The notes below the pieces were generated by a model. The model was not told where the DNA came from and searched no databases. It saw only the letters and a list, made by a program, of their open reading frames with translations. The position numbers were made by a program, and so were the translations under genes. A stretch of 64,000 nucleotides of DNA from positions 1,612,001 to 1,676,000 of the forward strand of contig NEEC01000017.1 of NCBI GenBank assembly GCA_002189035.1, in the 5' to 3' direction. The DNA is from Utricularia gibba (lineage: Eukaryota; Streptophyta; Magnoliopsida; Lamiales; Lentibulariaceae). Numbering within the stretch: position 1 is the stretch's first letter; the number at the start of each line of letters is the position of its first letter. Of this stretch, positions 47,957 to 60,135 are shown in pieces.

Positions 47957-50084
47957 ATGGCTTTGGGTATTGCAAGCAGTCTTCCTTTTGTATGCAATGC
48001 CAACGCCATGTCTCGCAGATGGTGTGCAGCAAAACCTACGCCTGTTATTCTGTGTAAATCTGGATGTTTTGATAATCAGGTTTCGATAGAGCGGCGGTCA
48101 GGAAATTTTAAGAAGACAAGATGGGAGTTTGATTACATTCAATCTGTGAACAGCGCGTTCCTGGTACATCCCTACGACAACTTGGTTTGGGTTGTGATAC
48201 ACAGCAGATAGAACGAGTGTATTTTTTTTTGGTTTTGCTTGAGTCATCTGCTTTTGGTTTAACAGCTCATCTTCTTTTCTGCATGCATAATTTTGTCTTG
48301 ATACAGGATGAGGAGCACAGGGAGAGAGCAACAGAGCTTGAGGGTAAGATAAAGATTTTACCGAAGGATGTAGAGATGAGCAAGCTCAAGAAGCTGGAGT
48401 TGGTGGATACATTGCAAAACCTGGGGATTTCCTACTTATTTGATGCAGAAATAATGAGAATAATGGAGTATGTACAGGAACACAGACATTGCAACAATGA
48501 TGAGAGGGCTGAAAGAGATTTGTACTCTACCTCCATTGAATTCAGATTGTTAAGACAACATGGGTTTCACATCTCTCCAGGTACTGAGTCAACTTGTCTT
48601 TCAATCCACGTTTTTCGTATCTTGAATATGACAGGAAGTATTCTTTACAGAGGTATTTGATACATTTATCAAGGAAAATGGTGAATTCGATCCACTCCTC
48701 AATGATGATACGAAAGGATTGTTGGAGCTTTACGAGGCCTCCTTCTTGTCCTTCGATGGTGAAGAAACAATGGATCTTGCAAGAGAATTCGCCTCAGCTG
48801 CCCAACACAGGTATCTCAAAAGTAAAACAGACCAGAAGCATCCAGTGCTTCTTGAACTTGCAAAACTCAACTTCAACATTGTCCAGGCGCACTATCAGCA
48901 AGAACTCAAACATGTTGCAAGGCAATCACAAACTTTTCTTTTTCTCTTTTCTTGAAAAACACTTTACAGTGTTTCTATGCAGGTGGTGGGATGAAGCAGG
49001 TTTGGCTAAAAAGCTACCTTTTGCGAGGGATAGAGTTGTGGAGTGTTATATCATTGCTCATGGATCGCTTATTCAACCTCACCATCGATTTTTGAGGATA
49101 ATGAGTGCAAAACATTTTGCCATTGGCACAGCATATGATGACATTTTCGATGTTTATGGAACACGTGAAGAACTACAACTTCTCCACAATGCCATTCAAA
49201 GGTCACTTTCGAATCCTGATGTCTTGCATGGCAGCAAGAAGAGTTCAATTCTGATTGTAAATACTTGCAGTTGGGATATTGATGATATCAAGAAGCTCCC
49301 TGGTTACACGAGAACCTGCTTGGATCAGATAGACCTCTTGATCAAGGAGATCGCAGAGCATGTTCAAAGAGCGCAAGGCCTTGTTATCACTCCATTTCTC
49401 AGGAAAGCGGTGAGCATTTGCTGACATTTGTAACCTTTTTTATGCTTCTAAATATCATTGACTGCGCTACAGTGGGCAGACATATCCAAGGCATTCATGC
49501 AAGAAGCCACATGGTACTTCAATGGCCAGTCTCCTTCCATGGAACAGTACATGGAGATCTATAGGGATTACTCTGTTACTATCGACCCCTTCCTTCTCAT
49601 CGGAAATCCCATCAACATGGAGGAGGTTGAAGCCTTTTTTTCATATGATGATGCCACGAGATACTCAGGGATTATCTCTCGCCTTGCAAATGATCTGGCA
49701 ACCTCCTCGGCTCGTATGCAGTCTGCCCTTTTGGGACACGCACGGCTTTCTAACTACAATGTTTTAGTGTCTTTACATGTGTGTTATCCAATCTAGGAGG
49801 AGACAAAACGAGGAGATGCTCCAAAATCACTGGAGACTTACATCCATGAGACCGGAGCATCCATTGACGAAGCACAAGAGTACCTGAAGCTCCTGAGCCT
49901 GGAGACATGGAAGAAGTTGAACAGGGAACTTGCAGATTCATGTTTCCCTCGAGAATTCATAAAGCTCGTACTTGAACAGACGAGAATCTTTCTCTTTATG
50001 TATGCTGAAGGTGATGGACTTGGAATGCAGGCTGCGCCTACCACCAAGGCCTTCTCTCAACTTCTGTTTGACCCCGTCGTCTAG
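47957..50084 (+). CDS. TPS-b terpene synthase, copy 1, open frame but with internal deletions
   Basis: Seven exons: 47957-48163, 48307-48580, 48651-48921, 48983-49201, 49271-49409, 49473-49709 and 49797-50084; 545 codons with no stop. The transit-peptide-like N-terminus is followed by RRSGNFKKTRWEFDYIQSVN, then RDR in LPFARDRVVE, the metal site DDIFD (AYDDIFDVYG) and the NSE-type motif NDLATSS plus EETKRGD. This fits a plastidic monoterpene synthase using geranyl diphosphate. Compared with copy 2 it lacks 39 codons in exon 3 (junction near 48822-48828), removing the helix with PLHWRADRPKARWFID. It also has an 11-nt and a 1-nt deletion in exon 6 that together restore frame but rewrite ~10 residues. 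Introns 3 and 6 begin with GC. Activity is doubtful; the product is not predictable. Confidence 0.85.
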
Positions 50085-51746
50085 AGGCAAAGTATAAAGA
50101 ATGCTATTTACGTTGTTTGATCTTTCTTCCAATAATATTTGGAATAGTTTTCTTTTTTTAAAAAAATAATTTTTTTTATCAAATACCAACGAATTGTAAT
50201 CTTATACCTTGAATCTTTATTTAGTGTTTTGAATGCATAACTTTGGGATATTATTTTACGATAACGAATCAAATAGTTTTCTATTTGTCATCAACAAACA
50301 TATTTATTAATTATTTTTAATATATCTAATATATTTTTATTATCTTATTATTCTCTTAACTCAAATAAGGGTAATAAACAAACAAAAAAGTAAGGCGTAT
50401 TTAGCCAATTTTACCAAAAGGTGAAGTATTTAACAAACAAATTTTTGACAGTAGATATGCTGCCAAATTACTCGGCGTCACACCTCCCACACCTGCCAGC
50501 CTGTCTGTGATGTATACTTAACAAGGAGAATGGATGATATTCTTCTTGGATATTTGGCATTAACTCCTGCTGCTTTTTTTATTGTATTTATGTCAATTAT
50601 TATTTCTAAGGGATCCGGCTTCGGTATTTAAATATGTTGAAGGTGGTCCATTTTTTTTTTTAGCTGGAAAAAAATTTAAAATTTGCGTTTGTCCTATTTT
50701 TTTTCGAAAAGTATTTTTTAAGAAATGATCATAATCAATGATTTCTATAATTTTTTTAAAATTAAGAATTTATAAATTGATGTCCCTTTTTAAAGTAGAA
50801 ATCATTCGTTTTTTATATCAGTAGAAATCATTTGTGTTGAATAATAAACTGCTTTTGGAACGTTTTTTAAAATATAATCACTTGAGATATAAAGAATTCA
50901 TTTAATAGAATGTTTTTTAATATAAGTGGAATTATTCACAAAAAATGATTTGATAACATATGGGTGTGTTTTGTGAGAATTGTTCTTTAAGGAGGAATTA
51001 TTCATTAAATAGTTTTATATAAAATCTTATAATTTAATTATAGAATGCTCATAATATGCAATTGGAGAGATAATGTTTTTGAAATAAAAAGAATAATACT
51101 GTATTTTATCATTGTGTTATTAATTAATTCCATTTGATATATGAGCACTAACTTATGTTTTAACATAAGTAATAAATATTATTTAGTAACTATATTATTA
51201 ACATATGTTATTTAATATAAAATAATCTTTTAAATTATACTCAACAAGCCCTAATGTAGCATATAAACATACGCCCAATCCATAATTAATCATGCTTCAA
51301 TTAAATTGTTTTCTTCTAAGAAGCATAATTGAAGTTGAATTTTTTGCTTCTAGTTCAAGTTGAATCCATTTGAAAAAAACACACACACATTCATGCACAA
51401 ACACTTTCATGTGGAGTAGTAGTTGTTAGAATATATAATCACATATCGAAAAATGAAATTAAAATAATTAAATATATAAGAAATTATAAATTACTATTAA
51501 TTGGTTAGATCCAATGTTTTCTAATGTGATCCTCATTTATTAAATACTTAGACTTTATGTGTACGTGCTTGCCCGACTCACCCATCCATCAAATACTCGC
51601 AAGGGCTCCACAGTGGAGATCATCCATCCATCATATCGTGATGAGACAAAGGTCCTCCATTCTATTGATTTTCTTCTCTTAATTAAGAAGAAGTATCCCA
51701 GCACTGCACATGGGTAGGTGATTTGAGCACCAAATCTCTTATTACA

Positions 51747-52211
51747 GTTGTGCATAATTGATATCAGACAATAAATTTGACCACAAAAATCAATAAAATA
51801 GATATTAAAATTAAACGTGATTCACTCCAAAATAAAGATTACTCCACATACAACTCTTAGAAAATTCATTATTTATTACAGTGAATATAAAGATATTTAA
51901 TTTAGAAAATTATCGAGTTTTTTCCTCTTTTTCTACGCTTTCTTCGAAAATTCTACCGAACAGAAAACATGAATAGAAAAAATAATATTTTTTTCTTTCC
52001 TTATTCTATCCTAGAAAACCAAAAAAAATCATTCAAAAAAGCTCAAATGCTCTAAGCTGTTGTTGGGATTGAATCTCATATATTGAGTAATTATTTCCAT
52101 CTATAGGATAACCATCAACCCACTCTGCCGACGCATCAATCCTCGCCGGCCACCAATCTCATGTTTTTTTAATATTTATGTGGACCCCACATGGAGGATC
52201 CATCGATTACA
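51747..52211. mobile_element. 465-bp insertion in upstream flank of TPS copy 2, flanked by ATTACA
   Basis: In unit A, tcttattacatgtggcacac is continuous (ATTACA at 47386-47391). In unit B the two halves are separated by 465 bp and ATTACA appears on both sides (51741-51746 and 52206-52211), as expected for a 6-bp target duplication. There is no open reading frame and I saw no clear terminal inverted repeats. The element class is unknown. Confidence 0.5.
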
Positions 52212-52339
52212 TGTGCTACACTTTGGTTTGAAAGTGTGATAATCCTGGATCCCATGATTTTGCTGTCTCATCTGGTGTGATAAGAGAGCCAGTTGTGCTC
52301 AAATCAGCCACCAGTGGATCTCATGAGTTGTCAAGATTC

Positions 52340-52346
52340 TATATAT
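52340..52346 (+). promoter_or_regulatory. TATA box of TPS copy 2
   Basis: TATATAT lies about 57-63 bp upstream of the ATG at 52403, equivalent in position to the TATA box of copy 1. Confidence 0.6.
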
Positions 52347-52402
52347 TGTGATTCATGCTCCAACATTCGAGCAAAGCGAGCTCATCTCTGAAAGAGTTTG
52401 AA

Positions 52403-54671
52403 ATGGCTTTGAGTATTACAAGCAGTCTTCCTTTTGTATTCAATGCCAATGCCATGTCTCGCAGATGGTGTGCACCAAAACCTGCGCCTGTTATTCGGTG
52501 CAATGCTGGATCTTTTGATAATCCCGATTTGACAGAGCGGCGGTCAGGAAATTTTAAGAAGACAAGATGGGAGTTTGATTACATTCAATCTGTGAACAGC
52601 ACATTCCTGGTATATCTGTATGCAACTTGGTTTGAATTGTGATACACAACAGATAAAAAAAGTGTGTTTCTTTTTTTGGTTTTGCTTGAGTCATCTTCTT
52701 TTGGTTTATCAGGTCATTCAATGTTTATAGAAAGCGACATCCTTTGATGGCATGAATTCCGGTTTTCATCTTGATACAGGATGAGGAGTACAAAGAAAAA
52801 GCAGCAGAACTTGAGAGTGAGGTAAGGATTTTACTCAGATGTAGAGATGAGCAAGCTCCAGAAGCTGGAGTTGGTGGATACATTGCAAAACCTGGGGATT
52901 TCCTACTTATTTGATGCAGAAATAATGAGAATAATGGAGTATGTACAGGAACACAGACATTGCAACAATGATGAGAGGGCTGAAAGAGATTTGTACTCTA
53001 CCTCCATTGAATTCAGATTGTTAAGACAACAAGGGTTTCACATCTCTCCAGGTACTGAGTCAACTTTGAATCCACGTTTTTTGGTATCTAGAGATAACAA
53101 GAAGTATTCTTTACAGAGGTATTTGATGCATTTATCAAGGAAAACGGTGAATTCGATCCACTCCTTAATGATGATACGAAAGGATTGTTGGAGCTTTACG
53201 AGGCCTCCTTCTTGTCCTTCGATGGTGAAGAAACAATGGATCTCGCCAGAGAATTCGCCTCAGTTGCCCTACACAGGTATCTCAAAAATGGTTGTTCTAA
53301 CCATGATGAGACATCTTCTCTTCGTATTCGATATGCACTCCAGCGTCCATTACACTGGAGAGCTGATAGACCAAAGGCTAGATGGTTTATTGACTGGCAT
53401 AAAAGAAACACAGACCAGAAGCATCCAGTGGTTCTTCAACTTGCAAAACTCAACTTCAACATTGTCCAGGCGCACTATCAGCAAGAACTCAAACATGTTG
53501 CAAGGCAATCACAAACTTTTCTTTTTCTCTTTTCTTGAAAAACACTTTACAGTGTTTCTATGCAGGTGGTGGGATGAAGCAGGTTTGGCTAAAAAGCTAC
53601 CTTTTGCGAGGGATAGAGTTGTGGAGTGTTATATCATTGCTCATGGATCGCTTATTCAACCTCACCATCGATTTTTGAGGATAATGAGTGCAAAACATTT
53701 TGCCATTGGCACAGCATATGATGACATTTTCGATGTTTATGGAACACGTGAAGAACTACAACTTCTCCACAATGCCATTCAAAGGTCACTTTCGAATCCT
53801 GATGTCTTGCATGGCAGCAAGAAGAGTTCAATTCTGATTGTAAATACTTGCAGTTGGGATATTGATGATATCAACAAGCTTCCGGGTTACATGAGAATCT
53901 GCTTTGATCAGATAGACCTCTTGATCAAAGAGATGACAGAGCATGTTCAAAGAGCTCAAGGCTTGGTTATCACTCCGTTTCTCAGGAAAGTGGTGAGCAT
54001 TTGCTGACATTGTAAACTTTTGAATGGTTCTAAATATTAATGTTCATGACCACTATGCTGCAGTCGGCAGACATATCCAAAGCATACCTGCAAGAAGCCA
54101 AATGGTACTTCAATGGTCAGTTTCCTTCCATGGAAGAGTGCATAGAAAATGGATGGAGATCTATCGGGATTACTTTGTTATTATCAAACGCCTTCATTCT
54201 CCTCGCAAATCCCATCAATGTGGAGGAGGTTGAAGCCTTTTTGTCATATGATGACGCCACACGATACTCAGGGATCATCTCTCGCCTTGCAAATGATCTT
54301 GCAACCTCCTCGGTTCGTATGCAGTCTGCTCTTTTGGGACACGCACACCTATCTAACCACAATGTTTTAATGTCTTTACATAGGACGAGATGAAGCGAGG
54401 AGACGCTCCAAAATCACTGGAGACTTACATGCATGAGACCGGAGCATCCATTGACGAAGCACAAGACTACCTGAAGCTCCTGAGGTTGCAAACATGGAAG
54501 AAGTTGAACAGGGAACTTGCAGATTCGCGTTTCCCTCGGGAATTCATAAAGCTCGTACTTGAACAGACGAGAATCTTTCTCTTTATGTATGCTGAAGGTG
54601 ATGGCCTTGGAATGCAGGCTGCGCCTACCACCAAGTCCTTCTCTCAACTTCTGTTTGACCCCGTCCTCTAG
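52403..54671 (+). pseudogene. TPS-b terpene synthase, copy 2, disrupted by a 2-nt deletion in exon 2
   Basis: Exons match copy 1: 52403-52609, 52780-53051, 53117-53504, 53566-53784, 53854-53992, 54064-54312 and 54384-54671. All seven are full length except exon 2, which is 272 nt against 274 because bases are missing near 52832-52840 (ttttactcagatg here, ttttaccgaaggatg in copy 1). Translation from the ATG leaves frame after about residue 85. Downstream exons keep a conserved frame with RYALQRPLHWRADRPKARW, RDR, AYDDIFDVYG and NDLATSS plus DEMKRGD, so decay is recent. The first codon of exon 6 is Ser (TCG) where copy 1 has Trp. Intron 3 begins with GC, intron 6 with GT. The same gap creates no rescue, although a strong donor GAG/GTAAGG lies just upstream at about 52822. 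Confidence 0.82.
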
Positions 54672-54740
54672 AGGCAAAGTACAAAGAATGCTATTTACAT
54701 TGTTTGATCTTTCTTCAAATAATATTTTGGAATAGTTTCT

Positions 54741-55011
54741 TGTTGATAAGAGCCGCTGAAGAAGTGAGGCTTAATCAATTAAAGAAAAGCTTAGAATATT
54801 CTAGAAGATGACGTTAACATAGAAATATATAATTCTAGAAAAAATCTAGAAAGATATATAATAATATATACATAATAAATTCAAAATTATTTAAAATATT
54901 TCATACTTCAGTATAAATAGAAGATCTAGTATTTAAAAATGTGTGAATTTGTTAATATCTCTTTAAAAGCTAATAAATATATTCTTCAAATCGTTGTTTT
55001 TATAATCTACA
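54741..55011. mobile_element. 271-bp LTR-like insertion in 3' UTR of TPS copy 2 (TG...CA ends)
   Basis: Absent from the equivalent place in unit A, where ggaatagttttc continues directly into the T/A-rich tail. The insert starts TGTTGATAAGAG and ends ATAATCTACA, has an internal TATAAATAG at about 54914 and no coding capacity, like a solo LTR or small TRIM. A clear 5-bp target duplication is not visible. Confidence 0.45.
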
Positions 55012-55165
55012 CCTGTTTTTAAAAAAAATATTTCAAAAATAATTTTTTTTATCAAATACAAACCAATAGTAATCTTATACCTTGAATTCTCATGTATTGG
55101 AAAAAGTTGAGTACATAGTTTTTGGATATTATTGTATAGTAACGAATCAAATAGTTTTCCATTTT

Positions 55166-56093
55166 TTGAAAAAAAAAAAAACGTTTCAAAATAATTTTTT
55201 TGTCAAATACGAACAAATTTTATTTTTATACTCATAAGGTCAGCTATTTGAACGGACGCATAGTTTGTAGATATGATTGGAGGGTAACCGAATCTTATCC
55301 ATCCCCTTCTCTTACAATTATTGCAATAAAACCCAAACTGTGCACACCAACCGAACGTGGATACGAACGAAAGTAGGCCATTGCTTTTCCTCTGAATCAC
55401 ATGCATTGTTTTCTCAATTGTTTTTTTTTTTTGGAGAAAATATATTTTAGCTTGTTTTTTTTTTATTTATGAATTTTCGGCTGTTTTGAAGTGCTGATTT
55501 GGATTATATACTTCTATTTTTGGAGTATATCAGATACTTTCTAAAAATAAACCTTAAACATGGGGTTTGAGTATCATGAGGGATGTTGCTAATTATAGGA
55601 ATTTGTAAATGCAAGTGGGAATAACTAGGTGGATTATTGTTTTTGTGACACTGAAGAAAATAAAATTTTTTAAAAAATTGAAAAATGGAAATAAAAATAA
55701 AAATCGGGTGATGCTATGATACGTGTCACCGTCTAAAGAGGAGCCAAAGATCTGCACCTCCTTCGCTTCGCGTGTGCGCCACGCGGATATCTGTTTGTGG
55801 TGGTTTTGGATTTGAATTGTTGCACGCGCGTGGTGCGAGTGGTGATACAAGTACTTCGAAGCCCATTGCTTTTGTCTGCCCATAGATGCACTCCACCCAC
55901 TTTTTTGTTGCCCTTGGGTGGTGGGGTTAAAGTACTTAAATACCCTTTTTTGTTTGATGATTCTCGAATATGCCATTGCCTCTTCCCCACCTATAAATTT
56001 GTGCTTCAGTTGAAATTAGGTTTTTCAAGTTTGGGAGGCAAAGCTCCTCGTGTTCTCTGATTCTAACGTTTCTTGTATCAAATCGTAAGTGCC
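55166..56093. other. Intergenic, promoter of serine-rich gene
   Basis: The left part is AT-rich. From about 55720 there is GC-richer promoter-like sequence, with a tataaattt box near 55992 about 100 bp upstream of the ATG. No gene seen. Confidence 0.5.
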
Positions 56094-56693
56094 ATGAGAA
56101 CCAGATCCGGTCACGCCGGCGCCGCGTTAACCGGCGGCGGCTTTCCACGGTCGCTGTCTCCTTCCGGCCGCTTCTGTTCCTCCTCCATGTCCTCGTCTTC
56201 CGGTGGATTCTACCAAACCGCTAGATCCGAAACAAGGCACGACGCGTTGCTCGCTCGCGCCACTAGTCCTACACGCGTGAGCATCGGGAGATCCGTTTCG
56301 CCCTCTTCTTCGGTGAGGTTCTCGGCCTCTCGACACAGCGCGATTTCTTCGCACCACCAGCAGTCGAGTCACCGGGCGCTCAGTTCCCGCGCCAAAAAGA
56401 CGTGTATGTGTTCGCCGACTACGCACCCAGGGTCCTTCCGCTGTAGCCTCCACAAGAACAGCCTCCTCCCTGGGTCCAGCCACAGTCAGCCTTACCGTTC
56501 CAGCCATCAATTGCACATGCGCCGGTCGGCGATGACGAATTCTTTGGTCCGTATCGGAACTGTGGAGGGGGACTTACTCAAGAGAGCGCTGTCAGCGCCG
56601 ATTAGGCCATCGTCACATAGTCTCCGCCGCCGCTGCGACTTCCAACCCCGCCCGAGCCGCCTCTCGCTCATGTCCAAAGCCGAAGATTCATAG
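56094..56693 (+). CDS. Serine-rich plant protein with conserved Cys-His segment, function unknown
   Basis: 200 codons in one exon from MRTRSGHAGAALTGGG; the ATG at 56094 is the first in frame. The protein is Ser/Arg-rich and probably disordered, with short R-S-P-S-like stretches. A conserved core TCMCSPTTHPGSFRCSLHKN occupies about residues 101-120, with Cys and His positions that could bind metal. The C-terminus is basic (RPSRLSLMSKAEDS). I recall similar serine-rich proteins in Arabidopsis (At5g11090/At5g25280 type), often stress-responsive, without a known biochemical role. GC-rich; intact. Confidence 0.82.
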   Translation: MRTRSGHAGAALTGGGFPRSLSPSGRFCSSSMSSSSGGFYQTARSETRHDALLARATSPTRVSIGRSVSPSSSVRFSASRHSAISSHHQQSSHRALSSRAKKTCMCSPTTHPGSFRCSLHKNSLLPGSSHSQPYRSSHQLHMRRSAMTNSLVRIGTVEGDLLKRALSAPIRPSSHSLRRRCDFQPRPSRLSLMSKAEDS

Positions 56694-57397
56694 CTTTTTT
56701 TTTTTTTTAACTGTCCCTTCGCCTTCTTCTAAGAGTGTACAGATTGTCGGTTTCTGAAATCCCACTCCCTCCATGGATGAGCTCCCTATAGTTCACAAGG
56801 GCTCAGTCCTCAGGGTTTTTTTTTGTTTTCTTTTCGCACACGTTTCAGTGCCAGTCTATAGGTATGCTGTATCTGATGACGATTCAGATCAACTATATCA
56901 AGAGATTTCAGTGCATGATTACCAGTGGAATACTGAGTTTTCTAGTTTCATCTTTTTGTGGATAAGTTCGCATAGCAACTGAATGCTGAAGCATGCGACG
57001 GGGCTTGTTTCTCCGATCACATGGTGAATTTTGTCCACAGAAATTTCACCTCACAGATATTTGTTGATGGTGAACTGTAGGACCATTTGATCATTTCACC
57101 AGGGGCCTCTGTCACAGAGCCATTTGCTTGTGTGTGATGTGGAAGGGAAGGGAGTCTCTCTCTCTCCCTCTATATATACCTGTCTACGCTGTGTGTTTGT
57201 TTTCACTGACCTCTACAGGGGCATGAGGCGTCTGCAGACTCCGACTAACATATGGCCACAAAGAATGTGGCTGTTGACAATGCGAGCTCGAATTGGGTCA
57301 GATGGTTGCTGATGTTACTCATCCTGCAACGAGAGCGTAGCACAAGTGGGTATGCAGAATGTTCTGTTGAAGATGGCGATGGAAGATCTGGTTCTCA
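56694..57397. other. 3' flank of serine-rich gene, no further gene assigned
   Basis: A T run at 56696-56709 and 3' UTR-like sequence. A CT-rich patch (gtctctctctctccctc) lies at about 57152-57168. Nothing coding is recognised. Confidence 0.4.
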
Positions 57398-57879
57398 CCT
57401 GCTGAGTATTGATTAATGAGATCTTCTGCATCATCAATGACTCCTTCAGCTGAAAGTAATGCATAAACAGCGAATACTGATGAAACGGGAGATGAGAGTG
57501 GCATTGCCAGCTCGTTGAGGGTACCATCAATGACCATAAAATAGGCTCGCAACAGCATTTCTTGTATGCTGCAGAATCTGAGCTTCTCACACTCCCATGT
57601 ATGCTCCTACCCAAACTCAGGCATTTCCCAAGCCTTGGGCTGCCGGCTGTTGGGGATGCAGAGAAGCACATCCCACCGTCATTTGGAGGATGACCCGTCA
57701 GAGATTGCCGCAGTGACATGATGCCCTTTGTCTCTTCTTCTGGATGGGAATCATCATCCATCCATCAGCTGTAGAACATGGAAATCAGGGATGAAGAAGG
57801 ATCCATCCTGCACATCTTCTGAACCTTGCGAGTCTCTGCTTTGCAATGGAGGTCCAGTTTCCAGCTCCAATTCCACTGC
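57398..57879 (-). CDS. Possible gene fragment, unidentified
   Basis: A plausible acceptor (AG at 57880-57881) opens AVELELETGPPLQSRDSQGS and leads to FFIPDFHVLQLMDG. The frame then stops in the ATGGATGGATGATG repeat at 57750-57770. One frame over, DDDSHPEEETKGIMSLRQSL continues to SPRLGKCLSLGRSIHG, and in a third frame EMLLRAYFMVIDGTLNELAM runs to a donor GTGAG at 57393-57397. The frame changes suggest extra introns, indels (a 4-nt unit gain at the repeat) or chance. I do not recognise the protein. It lies divergent from the DDX41 gene and could share its promoter. Confidence 0.3.
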
Positions 57880-58217
57880 CTGAAAATTCAGTCACAAGTT
57901 CATACGCATCCTGCCATCTCCTGAAAGAGCTTCAACTGCATAAAATGCCCCGGCATGAGCTTCAACCACATACAGAGCAATCAAAATCCGAACGCTAAAC
58001 AAATTCAGAAATAGATCATCCATGCGAAACGTCCAACAAATTCTAGAAACTTCGAAAAACAAGGTGGAGGTGGGTTCCAAAATTGCTCAATGATCAACCG
58101 ACTGCATCAAGTTTCATACCTGGAATTCACAAGTTGTCGGGATCGTCCTTCGAGTCCACGACAAAACAACCAACTGTGAAGCGCACAAGGGATTACCAAT
58201 ACCCACTGTTAACGGAT

Positions 58218-58268
58218 TGGGCTCGTTTTCCTTAATGGGCTATGGGCCGTTTCGTATCTTGTTGGGCC
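58218..58268. promoter_or_regulatory. Four site II (TGGGCY) motifs just upstream of DDX41 gene
   Basis: TGGGCT at 58218 and 58236, TGGGCC at 58243 and 58263, about 100-150 bp before the ATG. This is the usual position for site II boxes in housekeeping plant promoters. The frame continues open through this stretch, but I treat it as leader. Confidence 0.55.
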
Positions 58269-58363
58269 AAACGTGGGATAAGTACTTGAGTTTCTGGTGT
58301 TTTTCCCCCGAATTAGAGCGCTCGTGCCCTTGTTTTCAGAAATTGCTCCTCCGTTCCACTGAA

Positions 58364-60135
<1,772 letters not shown>

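Larger units (their letters stand above)
46310..50290. repeat. Tandem segmental duplication, unit A (contains TPS copy 1)
   Basis: Homology to unit B starts at gcgtcacacct (46310 versus 50475). It runs through upstream DNA, promoter, seven exons and 3' UTR to about 50285 (ataacgaatcaaatagtttt; versus 55160). Offsets change from about 4.17 kb to 4.87 kb because of private insertions in each unit. Exact borders need alignment. Confidence 0.8.
50475..55165. repeat. Tandem segmental duplication, unit B (contains TPS copy 2)
   Basis: The second copy of the unit at 46310-50290, in the same orientation. It carries two private insertions, at 51747-52211 in the promoter flank and 54741-55011 in the 3' UTR, and lacks the AT-rich insertion of unit A. 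Confidence 0.8.

Noticed and set aside
46310-55165. Terpenoid biosynthetic gene cluster
   Set aside because: Only two tandem TPS copies are present, both damaged. No P450, prenyltransferase or acyltransferase lies nearby, so it is a local duplication rather than a pathway cluster.
56127-56516. 129-codon frame antisense to the serine-rich gene
   Set aside because: Shadow of a GC-rich coding exon. The plus strand carries the conserved CMCSPTTHPGSF core.
58217-58363. Longer N-terminus for the DDX41 helicase
   Set aside because: The frame is open upstream, but the sequence is rich in site II promoter motifs and lacks family similarity; homologs start at the acidic DDDYVEYVP block.
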